Positions 6,723-16,058 of a DNA stretch of 64,000 bases are shown piece after piece. Position numbers and translations under genes: made by a program. Source of the stretch: JBMYZL01 sp965661765 (GTDB taxonomy: Bacteria > Bacteroidota > Bacteroidia > Flavobacteriales_D > Sanyastnellaceae); contig CBFIFE010000009.1 in NCBI GenBank assembly GCA_965661765.1, positions 1 to 64,000 of the forward strand. Reading direction: 5' to 3'. Below the pieces are notes generated by a model, which had not been told where the DNA came from, searched no databases, and was given only the letters and a program-made list of their open reading frames with translations. Numbering within the stretch: the first letter of the stretch is position 1; every line of letters starts with the position of its first letter.

Positions 6723-8966
6723 ATGCAAGCATCCACAGCGCCCGCCACCCTCGCCCAGGCCCAAGAGATGGGCCTCCTGCCGGAGGAATTTGAAGCGATC
6801 CAGAACCAACTCGGTCGCACGCCCAACTTCACTGAAATGTGCATTTACAGCGTCATGTGGAGTGAGCATTGCTCTTATAAGAACAGCATCAAGTGGCTGA
6901 AGACTCTGCCCAAGGACGGCCCGCACATGCTGGTCAAAGCCGGTGAGGAGAACGCTGGCATTGTCGACATTGGGGACGGTCTCGGTTGTGCATTCAAAAT
7001 CGAGTCGCACAACCACCCATCGGCGCTTGAGCCCTACCAGGGCGCTGCCACAGGGGTGGGGGGGATCAACCGAGACATTTTCACCATGGGCGCCCGGCCC
7101 ATTGCCCAGTTGAACAGCTTGCGATTTGGCGATTTGGACCACCCACGCACGAAATGGTTGCTGGAAGGCGTTGTGAAGGGCATCGGCGATTATGGCAACA
7201 GCTTTGGTGTTCCTGTCGTCGGTGGTGAGCTCTTTTTTGACCCATCTTACCAGGTGAACCCATTGGTGAATGCGATGTCTGTCGGCATTTTGAAAGTAGA
7301 CCAAATCATTTCGGCCACCGCCGCCGGCATTGGCAATCCAGTCTACATCGTCGGTTCGGCGACGGGAAAGGACGGCATCCAAGGCGCGTCGTTCGCATCC
7401 AAGGACATCTCCGCGGACAGTGCGGACGATTTGCCGAGCGTTCAAGTGGGCGATCCCTTCCAGGAAAAACTCCTTCTCGAAGCCACGCTGGAGTTGGCCG
7501 GAACGGAGGCCATTGTAGGCATGCAGGACATGGGCGCGGCGGGCATCACCTGCTCCACTTCGGAGATGAGCGCGGCCGGAGAGGTGGGGATGGACATCGA
7601 TTTGGACAAGGTTCCCCTGCGTCAAGCGGACATGGAACCGTTTGAGATTTTGCTGAGTGAGTCGCAAGAGCGCATGCTCGTGGTGGTCCGCAAAGGGCAC
7701 GAAGCGGAGGTGGAGGCGATATTTGAAAAATGGGACCTCCACGCCGTGGAGATCGGAACGGTCACGGCGGGCAACACCCTTCGGTACTTCGCTCAAGGAA
7801 AGGTGGTGGCGGAAGTGCCGGCAGATGCGCTCGTGCTCGGCGGTGGCGCACCCGTGTATGATCGCGAACATCGCGAGCCGGCCTGGTATGCAGAGGCACA
7901 GGCTTGGGACCCTGCGAGCGTGCCAGTGCCGAGCATAGAGGAGGCCGCATCCATCGCTGAAGCCCTCATCGAGCGCCCCAACATCGCATCGAAGAATTGG
8001 GTCACGCGGCAGTATGACTCGATGGTCGGTACCATCAACCGCAGCACCAACCGCCCTTCGGACGCGGGTGTGGTGCGGGTGCGTGGCACCAAGAAAGCTT
8101 TGGCCCTCACCGTGGATTGCAACGCGCGTTACGTCGAGGCGGATCCCGAAATCGGAACGGCCATGGCCGTTGCGGAAGCCGCCAGGAACATCAGCTGCAC
8201 GGGGGCGCACCCGAGCGCCATCACGAATTGCCTGAATTTTGGCAATCCCTACAACCCAGAAGTGTATTGGCAGTTCGTGGGGGCCATTCAAGGGATGAGC
8301 CGGGCTTGTGAGGCGTTCAAGACGCCGGTGACCGGGGGCAACGTCAGCTTTTACAATCAATCTGCGAACCCTGACGGCACAGCCACAGCAGTCTTCCCGA
8401 CACCGACCATCGGAATGGTGGGGGTGATGGAAGACGCAAACCTTCACATGTCTTTGGACTTCAAGGAGAAGGGCGAATTGATTTTCTTGCTCGGCGAGGT
8501 CACAAACGACATCGCAGCGAGCGAATATGTGTCTGGCATCCGCGGGGTGAAGCGAACCCCTGCGCCACATTTTGACTTGACCGCCGAAGTGCAGTTGCAG
8601 GCATGCGTCCGCGAGGCCATTCGCCGGGCCACCATTCAATCTTGTCACGATGTTTCCGACGGCGGCTTGTGGGTCACCCTTCTTGAAATGGCCATGCCGT
8701 CAGGCCTGGGCTTTGACATCGTGACCGACGACGAAGTTCGTCTCGATGCCTTTCTGTTCGGAGAGGGCGCTGGGCGTGTGGTGGTCAGCTGTACCGAAGG
8801 TCAGCAAGACATGTTGCTCGACGTGATTGAGGACTTCAACATTCCCGTTGTGCTGCTCGGCCATGTGACAAAAGGAAAGCTGCAGGTCGACGGCCACTCC
8901 TTCGGGCATTGTGAAACGCACCGGAACACGTATGACAACGTGCTGGCGGAGGAAATGGAGGCTTGA
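6723..8966 (+). CDS. purL: Phosphoribosylformylglycinamidine synthase, PurL subunit
   Basis: 747 aa, the short PurL form that works with separate PurQ and PurS rather than the 1300-aa fused enzyme. Recognised by SEHCSYKNS, ESHNHPSALEPYQGAATGVGG, FTMGARPIA, GKDGIQGASFAS, VGDPFQEKLLLEA and DMGAAGITCSTSEM. It converts FGAR to FGAM using ATP in purine synthesis. Start ATG 6723 gives MQASTAPATLAQAQ; the frame is open much further 5' but that part lies antisense to dtd. The stop overlaps the next ATG (TGATG). No purQ or purS is in the window. Confidence 0.95.
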   Translation: MQASTAPATLAQAQEMGLLPEEFEAIQNQLGRTPNFTEMCIYSVMWSEHCSYKNSIKWLKTLPKDGPHMLVKAGEENAGIVDIGDGLGCAFKIESHNHPSALEPYQGAATGVGGINRDIFTMGARPIAQLNSLRFGDLDHPRTKWLLEGVVKGIGDYGNSFGVPVVGGELFFDPSYQVNPLVNAMSVGILKVDQIISATAAGIGNPVYIVGSATGKDGIQGASFASKDISADSADDLPSVQVGDPFQEKLLLEATLELAGTEAIVGMQDMGAAGITCSTSEMSAAGEVGMDIDLDKVPLRQADMEPFEILLSESQERMLVVVRKGHEAEVEAIFEKWDLHAVEIGTVTAGNTLRYFAQGKVVAEVPADALVLGGGAPVYDREHREPAWYAEAQAWDPASVPVPSIEEAASIAEALIERPNIASKNWVTRQYDSMVGTINRSTNRPSDAGVVRVRGTKKALALTVDCNARYVEADPEIGTAMAVAEAARNISCTGAHPSAITNCLNFGNPYNPEVYWQFVGAIQGMSRACEAFKTPVTGGNVSFYNQSANPDGTATAVFPTPTIGMVGVMEDANLHMSLDFKEKGELIFLLGEVTNDIAASEYVSGIRGVKRTPAPHFDLTAEVQLQACVREAIRRATIQSCHDVSDGGLWVTLLEMAMPSGLGFDIVTDDEVRLDAFLFGEGAGRVVVSCTEGQQDMLLDVIEDFNIPVVLLGHVTKGKLQVDGHSFGHCETHRNTYDNVLAEEMEA

Positions 8967-9775
8967 TGAAGATTTGGCTTCGCTTCTTGTTGTCCAAATC
9001 CTTCCTTCGCACCCTGCTGGGCATCGTTGTTGCCTGGGCTGCGGTCCTGCTCAGCGCTTGGTTGGGGCTGCATTTGTACAGCCAGCACGGGGAACAAGTG
9101 GCCATGCCCGATGTCCGTGGCATGAGCTTCAATGAAGCAAAGCGCGCATGTGCGGACATCGGCCTCGAAGTGGTTCACCTGGACAGTGTGTATGCCGACA
9201 ATGGCCGGGCGTTTCATGTTTTGGACCAAATCCCGCCACCCGCCGCCGGCATCAAAGCCGGCCGCAACATCTACCTCACCACCTACAGGTCCATGCCGCC
9301 GGCGGAAATCGTTTCGGTGCATGAGGGGCAGGACATCAGCATTGCCCGGATCGTGCTGGCGAACAAAGGGTTCAAGGTCACCGAGCGTTTCGAGCCCAAC
9401 GTGTCCTTGGTGAACCGCGTGGTGCGCCTGGAAAACGACCGAGGCGAAGCCCTCAGCCCCACCGACCGGTTGCGTCGGGGCTCTCACGTCGTCCTGTTCT
9501 GCGGCCAAACCACAGGCAGGCTCGTCGCCGTCCCAGATTGTCAAGGACTGAGCTTGGACAGTGCCCGGGCGGTGTTGCGTCGCGCCCAATTGGGGCTCGG
9601 GTTGGTGGAATACTCCTTGGCCATCGAGGACGCGGCGGACTCAAGCGAGGCGTTGGTCATTGAACAGCATCCCTTGCCCAATGAATCCGCTGCGGTTCAG
9701 GCGGGGACCGAATTGGATTTGTACCTTGGAGAGGAAGGGGAGGCGCCCCGGTCTGCATTGGAAATTGAAGAATGA
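8966..9775 (+). CDS. PASTA-domain membrane protein
   Basis: 269 aa. One N-terminal transmembrane segment (about residues 13-34, LGIVVAWAAVLLSAWLGL) followed by three PASTA repeats: one from about 47 (MPDVRGMSFNEAKRAC), one in the middle (EIVSVHEGQDISIARIVLANKGF) and one from about 180 (AVPDCQGLSLDSARAVLRRAQ). No kinase or penicillin-binding domain. PASTA domains bind muropeptides or act as spacers in cell-wall proteins, so a periplasmic role in envelope assembly is plausible but inferred. Coupled by TGATG to purL and by ATGA to the next gene. Confidence 0.85.
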   Translation: MKIWLRFLLSKSFLRTLLGIVVAWAAVLLSAWLGLHLYSQHGEQVAMPDVRGMSFNEAKRACADIGLEVVHLDSVYADNGRAFHVLDQIPPPAAGIKAGRNIYLTTYRSMPPAEIVSVHEGQDISIARIVLANKGFKVTERFEPNVSLVNRVVRLENDRGEALSPTDRLRRGSHVVLFCGQTTGRLVAVPDCQGLSLDSARAVLRRAQLGLGLVEYSLAIEDAADSSEALVIEQHPLPNESAAVQAGTELDLYLGEEGEAPRSALEIEE

Positions 9776-11736
9776 CATTGAGCAAAATGACCCATCCGTT
9801 GAAGTGGAATGCTTTGCCATCACTGGCCTTGCTGGGCTTTTCCCTGCTTGCGATGGTGCAGGCCTCCGGCCAAACCGAGCGCGAAGCCGACCTCCTCACC
9901 CTTCCCTTCGATCCGTCCCCTCGTGAGTCGGTGGGCGCTTCCACAGCGCGCGGAGGGGCTTTGACGTTGCCGTTTTTCGACGACTTCTCCACGCCGAGTT
10001 TGGCGAACGCCCCGATTGCGTATCTCCCTTACTGGCGTTGGGACGATGCGTCAGCCCGCATCACCACCACCTTTGCCATTGCCCCCCCCACGATCGGCGT
10101 TGCCACGCTCGACGGCCTCGATGCTGAGGGGTACCCGTACAGCTTCAACAACGTCGACGAGGCAGGTTGGGCGGACACCTTGACCTCTCGCCCGATCAAC
10201 CTCAACGGCTATCCGGTCAACAGTGGCATTCACCTCATGTTTCATTACCAAGGCGGCGGTCGCGGCAACCACCCAGACGATGGTGAAGATCAGCTGATTC
10301 TCGAATTCAAGGCGACGGACGCCATCACCGGCAATCCCGTTTGGGAGGAGGTTTGGTCCACGGATTCTTCAAGCGTTGATGCCTTTGAACGCGTGTTCGT
10401 TCCGGTCGACACGGCCATCTACCTCACCCCCAATTTCCAGTTTCGCTTCCGCAATTTCGGCGCCCTCAGCGGCAATGTCGATTTGTGGCACATCGACTAT
10501 GTGTTGCTGAACGACGGCATTGACCCGGCCACGTTCGATGTGTTGACCGAGGTGGCATACAGCGAGCCGGAAAACACGCTCCTCGCTGGTGGGCTCACCC
10601 GAATGCCTTGGACGCACTTCCAGAGCAATCCCGCTGCCTTCATGCGCGACAGCACCACCACATTGCAGCGCAATTTCAGCAACACCCAAGGCGCGAACAT
10701 CGCCACGGGGTTCGTTGTGGAGCCCATCGGCGATGTTGGATCCATCGTTGAACAGGACAATTTTTTCCAGAACACGAATGTGCAGCCCGCCAGCACCTTC
10801 ACCACAGGACATTATGTGGGCACGAATCCCGAGGGCAGCGACTTCGTTTTTGACGCGGGCATCAGCGATACGGCAGCGGTCTTCAACGTGAGCTTTTGGG
10901 AGACGTCCGTGGGCATTTTTCAAGAACAGAAGATCGGTGTGCCTGATAACGACAGCATTGTTTTCCAGCAGGTTTTCCTCAACGACTATGCCTATGACGA
11001 TGGCTCTGCCGAGAAGGCGTATGCATTGACATCTGGTGGTGCCAAACTCGCCATGCGCTTCCCCGTGGCCTCTCCCGATACCCTCTTGGGCCTTGCCATT
11101 CACTTCACGCCATACTACACGAATGCCCAGGACGAGACGTTCCTGCTTCGGGCTTGGGCGGATGACTCCGGCCTTCCCGGGGAGGAGTTGGGGGAAAATT
11201 ACGTTTTGCATACGCCGACGTACTTCACCGATGGTTACGACGTGTTTGCGTTCTACGCTTACGACGACCCCATTGCAGTGGAGGCGGGACCGATGCATGT
11301 CGGATTGGTCCAATCCTCTGAGGTCATGCTCAATTTCGGGCTGGACAAGAACACAAATGCGAACCCCGGCTCCCTGCATTATGTGCTGGGCTTGGGCGGG
11401 GTTTGGACGTCTTCCACCATCGAAGGGACGGTGATGGTTCGCCCGGTGTTCCGTTCGGGCATGGAAGGTGTCTGGTTGAGCGAGGCGCCGGTCGTGGCCG
11501 AAGCCTCTGAATTGCGCGTGCACCCCAATCCGACCACCTCTGGTTTGTTGACGGTGGATTGGCCCAGTGCTGGTCCTTGGACACTCTATGACATGTCCGG
11601 TCGTCGTTGTGCGTCGGGAACGGCTGCCCACGGCGGAGTGCAAGGTTTGGACATTTCAGCTGTCCAAGCCACAGGCCTCTACATTCTGCACCACCAGGCA
11701 TCGGGCCAGGCGACGCGCATTCAATGGCAAAAGTGA
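9772..11736 (+). CDS. Secreted protein with T9SS type A sorting domain
   Basis: 654 aa. Signal peptide (LPSLALLGFSLLAMVQASGQ, about residues 15-34), a long beta-rich body without recognised catalytic motif (FFDDFSTPS, GGGRGNHPDDGEDQL), and a C-terminal T9SS type A sorting domain: VHPNPTTSGLLTVDW, LYDMSGRRCASG, ATGLYILHHQ. It should be exported by Sec, cross the outer membrane via the T9SS whose core genes lie at 16-22 kb, and be cleaved after the CTD. ATG 9772 overlaps the PASTA gene stop (ATGA). The function of the body is not recognised. Confidence 0.88.
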   Translation: MTLSKMTHPLKWNALPSLALLGFSLLAMVQASGQTEREADLLTLPFDPSPRESVGASTARGGALTLPFFDDFSTPSLANAPIAYLPYWRWDDASARITTTFAIAPPTIGVATLDGLDAEGYPYSFNNVDEAGWADTLTSRPINLNGYPVNSGIHLMFHYQGGGRGNHPDDGEDQLILEFKATDAITGNPVWEEVWSTDSSSVDAFERVFVPVDTAIYLTPNFQFRFRNFGALSGNVDLWHIDYVLLNDGIDPATFDVLTEVAYSEPENTLLAGGLTRMPWTHFQSNPAAFMRDSTTTLQRNFSNTQGANIATGFVVEPIGDVGSIVEQDNFFQNTNVQPASTFTTGHYVGTNPEGSDFVFDAGISDTAAVFNVSFWETSVGIFQEQKIGVPDNDSIVFQQVFLNDYAYDDGSAEKAYALTSGGAKLAMRFPVASPDTLLGLAIHFTPYYTNAQDETFLLRAWADDSGLPGEELGENYVLHTPTYFTDGYDVFAFYAYDDPIAVEAGPMHVGLVQSSEVMLNFGLDKNTNANPGSLHYVLGLGGVWTSSTIEGTVMVRPVFRSGMEGVWLSEAPVVAEASELRVHPNPTTSGLLTVDWPSAGPWTLYDMSGRRCASGTAAHGGVQGLDISAVQATGLYILHHQASGQATRIQWQK

Positions 11737-12821
11737 TGGTGACAGAGGATGAAGGATTGACCGACGACCTGGCGGAGGGCGAGACAGAGGAATTGCATGA
11801 GCATCATCGGCTGGTCGCCGATGCGGGGCAAAAGCCCCTTCGCGTCGACAAGTTCCTGACGAACCTTGTGGCGCACATCTCCCGTTCAAAAATGCAACAG
11901 TCCGCCAAGGCGGGCTATGTCCGGGTGAATGGTGCACCGGTGAAGAGCAACCACAAGGTGAAGGCCTTTGACGTGGTGACCATCGAGTTGCCGCGACCTG
12001 TGATCCAGTTCGAGCTGGTTCCGGAGCCCATGGATTTGGCCATTCCCTATGAAGATGAGCATGTCCTGGTGTTGATCAAACCTGCGGGCATGGTGGTTCA
12101 CCCGGGCAATGGGAACTACACAGGGACTTTGATTCATGGGGTGGCCTGGCACGTGCAGCAACAACAACTTGAGTTGCCGCCGGATTTGTCCACACCCAAG
12201 CACAGGGACACGGAGATTCCGCGTCCTGGGCTTGTGCACAGGTTGGACAAGGACACCACAGGTGTGATGGTTTTGGGCAAAACGGAGATGGCCATGACCG
12301 AGTTGAGCAACCAATTTTTCGACCGCACGGTGGAGCGCCGGTATCATGCGTTGGTTTGGGGAGATTTGGCGGATGACGGGACCATCACGGGGCACATTGG
12401 TCGGAGCCTGCGGGACCGCAAGTTGCAGAGCGTCTTTTCGGATGGCTCATCGGGCAAGCATGCCGTAACGCATTACAAGGTGTTGGAGCGACTCGGGCCC
12501 GTCACCTTTGTGGAGTGCAAGCTGGAGACGGGCCGCACACACCAAATCCGGGTGCACATGCAACACATCGGTCATCCACTGTTTGGGGATGTGCAGTATG
12601 GGGGCAATCGAGCGGTGAAGGGATTGCAGGGCGGGAAGTATGCCCAATTCCTGCACAACTGCTTCGAACGACTGCCGCGACAAGCGCTCCACGCAAAAAC
12701 CTTGGGATTCACCCATCCTGGAACGGGGGAGTGGTTGTCGTTCGACTCAGAGTTGCCGGAAGACATGGAATGGGTGCTGCAAAAGTGGCGCAATTACTTG
12801 CAACCAGCAGGGGGGTATTGA
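11736..12821 (+). CDS. rluD: Pseudouridine synthase, RluA/RluD family
   Basis: 361 aa. N-terminal S4 RNA-binding domain (VDKFLTNLVAHISRSKMQQ...YVRVNGAPVKSNHKVKAFDVV) and catalytic domain with the HRLDKDTTG motif carrying the catalytic Asp, plus ETGRTHQIRVHMQHIGHPLFGD. Most likely RluD-type (23S rRNA uridines in helix 69), but the exact target cannot be read. ATG 11736 overlaps the preceding stop as TGATG, as in the other junctions of this run; ATG 11724 is in frame and possible. Last gene of the purL operon, followed by a hairpin. Confidence 0.92.
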   Translation: MVTEDEGLTDDLAEGETEELHEHHRLVADAGQKPLRVDKFLTNLVAHISRSKMQQSAKAGYVRVNGAPVKSNHKVKAFDVVTIELPRPVIQFELVPEPMDLAIPYEDEHVLVLIKPAGMVVHPGNGNYTGTLIHGVAWHVQQQQLELPPDLSTPKHRDTEIPRPGLVHRLDKDTTGVMVLGKTEMAMTELSNQFFDRTVERRYHALVWGDLADDGTITGHIGRSLRDRKLQSVFSDGSSGKHAVTHYKVLERLGPVTFVECKLETGRTHQIRVHMQHIGHPLFGDVQYGGNRAVKGLQGGKYAQFLHNCFERLPRQALHAKTLGFTHPGTGEWLSFDSELPEDMEWVLQKWRNYLQPAGGY

Positions 12822-12843
12822 AGCAGAAAAAAGCGGAAAAGCA

Positions 12844-12886
12844 AGGCCCGATTCGTGCCACAAATGTTGTGCGACGAATCGGGCCT
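12844..12886. terminator. Bidirectional hairpin terminator
   Basis: A 13-bp perfect inverted repeat (AGGCCCGATTCGT at 12844-12856 and its complement at 12874-12886) with a nested 5-bp stem in the loop. It lies between the convergent rluD and DUF6089 genes. The flanks lack a strong U tract on the plus side, so rho-independence is not certain. Confidence 0.7.
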
Positions 12887-12915
12887 GCTGCGTGCAAGAT
12901 GGGGTGAGGCAGGGC

Positions 12916-13848
12916 TTAGAAGCCTGAAGATCGACCGCTGCGGCTGACCGATTTCAAAACCTTCGAAACGGTGAACTGAATTGTGCCGTATCCATCATTC
13001 GTCGCTGGGTTGCCGCGGTAAGTGCCGGCTTCGCTGTATTGGTGGTTTGCAACAGAACCTGATGAAGGATCATTGATCAGGGCGATGACAAATTCATTGC
13101 TTTGAGAGCTCAAGGCTTGGGCAAGTGGGTCGAGGGCTGAAGGATCCGCATACTGACCTGAAATGTCATCGAGGTAGTCGGTGAAAGTCGTGCGGTAGGA
13201 TGCCTCCAAACCAAATTTCCAAGTGTTCCGCACATTGACCTGCACACCGAAGCCTACTGGAATCGCAGCAATCAATCGCGCGTATTCTTCAATCTGACCT
13301 TCTGTGCGCAACGGACGGAGCTCGTAATACCGGTCTTCCCAAACGTTGTTCGGATCATAAGTGATGCGCGCCATGGGGTTGTGCAGGACGCCGTAGACGC
13401 CAGCATGCACGGTGAAATCAAGACTTGTTGTGAAACTCGGGTTGGTGGACCCTTCGTTCGTGATGTCGCCGATGCTCGCGCACACGAAGTCCGCCAAAAC
13501 CCCAAACTCGACCATGCGGTTCCGGAAGTTCAAGTTCCTTGCCCGACGCGCGGGGTTGATGGACGCAGCGTCTTCGCTCTTGATTTGCACAAAATTCACA
13601 CTCGTTTTGATGCCGATGCGGGGATGCAAACCCACCCGGAAGAACCCACCGAAGGTCGGAGAGGTTTGGCTCAAATTCACGTCCAAAACGGAGGCCCTTG
13701 GATCATCAAAGCCACCGATCTCTCCGAGATAGTTGGAGCCGCCGACAAAGGCGCCAGCTTCCAATTGAAGTTCCTTTTGGGCGTTTGTCCAAGACGCCAA
13801 ACCAAGAAACAGGGTCGCTACGAAAAAAATTTTGCGCATGCACTTCAT
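12916..13848 (-). CDS. DUF6089-type outer-membrane beta-barrel protein
   Basis: 310 aa. Signal peptide (MRKIFFVATLFLGLASWTNAQ) followed by LQLEAGAFVGGSNYLGEIGG, which is characteristic of the DUF6089 barrels of Bacteroidota, and amphipathic strands ending near IQFTVSKVLK. Likely an outer-membrane structural protein of unknown function. ATG at 13848 (MKCMRK) chosen; ATG 13839 is equally possible, and a longer frame to 13875 is unlikely. A symmetrical TTGTGA-TAT-TCACAA site lies about 47 bp upstream. The C-terminal SRSGRSSG is unusually basic and polar. Confidence 0.78.
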   Translation of the reverse strand: MKCMRKIFFVATLFLGLASWTNAQKELQLEAGAFVGGSNYLGEIGGFDDPRASVLDVNLSQTSPTFGGFFRVGLHPRIGIKTSVNFVQIKSEDAASINPARRARNLNFRNRMVEFGVLADFVCASIGDITNEGSTNPSFTTSLDFTVHAGVYGVLHNPMARITYDPNNVWEDRYYELRPLRTEGQIEEYARLIAAIPVGFGVQVNVRNTWKFGLEASYRTTFTDYLDDISGQYADPSALDPLAQALSSQSNEFVIALINDPSSGSVANHQYSEAGTYRGNPATNDGYGTIQFTVSKVLKSVSRSGRSSGF

Positions 13849-13894
13849 ACGCACAAGAAACAGGAAATGTTTCAAGGTCTTTTTGAAGCAAATG

Positions 13895-13909
13895 TTGTGA
13901 TATTCACAA
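13895..13909. promoter_or_regulatory. Perfect palindrome TTGTGA-TAT-TCACAA
   Basis: Two 6-bp arms with a 3-bp spacer, in the upstream region of the DUF6089 gene and downstream of the ABC-F gene. The half-site resembles a CRP/FNR-type TGTGA, but the spacing is shorter than the CRP N6, so the cognate regulator is unknown. Confidence 0.35.
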
Positions 13910-14001
13910 TGTTATTCACGATTCTGCCCCGCCACTTCAGAAATTACGGCTGTCGTTTGATTTTGCAATTCAACGGCCTTTTGGTGATTCTCGGACGATT
14001 G

Positions 14002-15969
14002 TTATGAGGGTTGAGATTTCCCTTCCAAGGTTTCGAGGTCAGCGGCTGCCTTTTCCCAGGCATCCAGGTGGCCTTGCATCTCCGTTTCGACCTGGGCATG
14101 TTGGAAGGCCAAATCCGTCATTTGTGTGCGATCCCCGTCCCCAATCTCTGTGATTTTCGCTTGCAGTGCTGCCAGCTTGGCTTCACATTCTTCAATGGAT
14201 TTCTCGAGCTTGCTGATTTTGTTGCGGCATCTGCGCACTTCCTTTTCGCGGGCTTTGCGGTCTGCGTAGGTCTCCTTTTGCTCTTCACGCACAGATGGGG
14301 CGGCTTGCTTGTCGGGTTTGGCGGCGGCTTTGTGTCCGCCGGCTTCATAGGCGCGAATGCTCGCCGCGTGTTTTTCGTGCAAGAAGGTCCGAATGTCTCC
14401 GATGTACTGCTTCAATCCGTGGGGTTGGACTTCATAGACCAAATCCGTCAATCCTGAAAGGAAATCTCTGTCGTGGGACACCACGATGAGGGTGCCGTCA
14501 AAGGCTTTCAGCGCTTCTTTGAGCACGTCCTTTGCTCGAATGTCCAAGTGGTTCGTGGGCTCGTCGAGGATGAGCAAGTTGTAGGGGTGAAGCAACAGTT
14601 TGCACAGGGCCAGCCTGGCTTTCTCGCCCCCGGACAGGACCTTGACTTTTTTGTCGACGTCCTCCCCGCTGAAAAGAAATGAACCCAATAGTCCGCGCAG
14701 GTTCTTCCGAACATCCCCCACGGCGACATCATCGAGTGTCTCCAAAACCGTGAGATCGCCGTTGAGTTCTTCTGCTTGGTTCTGTGCGTAGTATCCGATG
14801 TCGATGTTGTGGCCGATTTCCAACTGGCCCTTGTGCGACTCTTGGCCGAGGAAGATGCGGGTCAATGTGGTCTTGCCCGCGCCATTCTTCCCGACAAGCG
14901 CGACCTTTTCTTGTCGCGCCAGCAAAAAATCCACGCCTTCAAAGACATTCAAGTCGCCAAACGATTTCGCCAGGCCCGTCGCTTCAATCGCCACTTTTCC
15001 GGATCGGGGCGCTGGCGGAAAGCGAAAGCGGAGCTCAGCCTTGTCGGCAGCATCCACTTCAATTCGGTCCATCTTGTCCAGCTTCTTGATCAAACTCTGG
15101 GCAAACGCGGCCTTGTTCTTTTTCGCGCGAAACTTGTTGATGAGCTGTTCGGTGTCTTCGATGTATTTCTGTTGATTTTTGTAAGCCTGCTCCTGTCGTT
15201 GTCGTTCTTCTTCACGCCAAACTTGGAACTTCGAATAGCTCGCCTTGTGATCGAACAGTTTGTTCGCCGTGATCTCTATGGTCCGTGTGGTGAGGTTGTC
15301 CAAAAACGCACGGTCGTGAGAAATCAGAAGAATGGCGCTCGGCGATTGCTTGAGGAACCCCTCAAGCCACTCGATGGATTCGATGTCGAGGTGGTTTGTC
15401 GGTTCGTCCAGCAGCAAGAGGTCAGGGGCAATCAAGAGAAGTTTGGCCAGCTCTACGCGCATTTTCCATCCGCCAGAGAACTCGGACATTTTCCGGTCCA
15501 TGTCTTCGTTTCGAAATCCGAGTCCCTGCAAAATTCGTTGCACCAACTCTTCCGTCGTCGTCCCACCGATCAAATCCAAACGCGCATTGGCATCGGTCAG
15601 TGATTCGATCAGCCGGCCGTATTCCAAAGACTCGTAATCGTCCCTTTCGCCCAGTTCGCGGGCAATGTTTTCGATTTGCGCTTCAAGGTGTTGAACTTCT
15701 TCAAAGGCAGAAGACGCTTCCTCAAGAATCGTGGCATTCTCGTTGTGCTCCATTTCTTGGGGCAAATACCCGAGGCGATAATCATTCGGCGTGCTCACCG
15801 AACCTTCTGAGGGCACTTGAATTCCTGCAATGATTTTGAGCAAAGTTGATTTTCCCGCACCATTTCGGCCGACGAGACCCACCCGTTCGCGTTTGCCGAT
15901 GAACAAATCGAGCTTTTCAAACAACGTTCTCGGTCCAAAATGGACTCCTACGGCAGACAAATTCAACAT
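14002..15969 (-). CDS. ABC-F family ATPase
   Basis: 655 aa with two ABC domains and no membrane segments. Domain 1: Walker A GRNGAGKST near residue 37, signature FSGGWKMRVELAKLL, Walker B LLLLDEPTNHLD. Linker rich in charged residues. Domain 2: GKNGAGKTT, LSGGEKARLALCKLLL, NLLILDEPTNHLD. The C-terminal 100 residues form a charged coiled coil as in Uup. ABC-F proteins act on ribosomes, with roles in translation rescue or ribosome assembly. Closest by eye to Uup/YfmR-type housekeeping members, but I would not assign a symbol. ATG 15969 used, since the upstream M is a TTG codon. Confidence 0.9.
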   Translation of the reverse strand: MLNLSAVGVHFGPRTLFEKLDLFIGKRERVGLVGRNGAGKSTLLKIIAGIQVPSEGSVSTPNDYRLGYLPQEMEHNENATILEEASSAFEEVQHLEAQIENIARELGERDDYESLEYGRLIESLTDANARLDLIGGTTTEELVQRILQGLGFRNEDMDRKMSEFSGGWKMRVELAKLLLIAPDLLLLDEPTNHLDIESIEWLEGFLKQSPSAILLISHDRAFLDNLTTRTIEITANKLFDHKASYSKFQVWREEERQRQEQAYKNQQKYIEDTEQLINKFRAKKNKAAFAQSLIKKLDKMDRIEVDAADKAELRFRFPPAPRSGKVAIEATGLAKSFGDLNVFEGVDFLLARQEKVALVGKNGAGKTTLTRIFLGQESHKGQLEIGHNIDIGYYAQNQAEELNGDLTVLETLDDVAVGDVRKNLRGLLGSFLFSGEDVDKKVKVLSGGEKARLALCKLLLHPYNLLILDEPTNHLDIRAKDVLKEALKAFDGTLIVVSHDRDFLSGLTDLVYEVQPHGLKQYIGDIRTFLHEKHAASIRAYEAGGHKAAAKPDKQAAPSVREEQKETYADRKAREKEVRRCRNKISKLEKSIEECEAKLAALQAKITEIGDGDRTQMTDLAFQHAQVETEMQGHLDAWEKAAADLETLEGKSQPS

Positions 15970-16000
15970 GGACGGCAAATTTCGGAGAGAAGGACGGACA

Positions 16001-16038
16001 AAAAAAATGCGGCGCCTGACTCTTCGTCAAGCGCCGCA
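16001..16038 (-). terminator. Rho-independent terminator of the T9SS operon
   Basis: Read on the minus strand, an 8-bp GC-rich stem (TGCGGCGC at 16008-16015 paired with 16031-16038), with further TGAC/GTCA pairing inside, is followed by a run of seven T. It lies 20 bp after the gldN stop. Confidence 0.85.
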
Positions 16039-16058
16039 CCCTTTTCAAACAAATCGGA

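Noticed and set aside
6669..8648. 659-codon open frame antisense to purL
   Set aside because: PurL motifs on the plus strand are unambiguous; the antisense is a codon-bias shadow.
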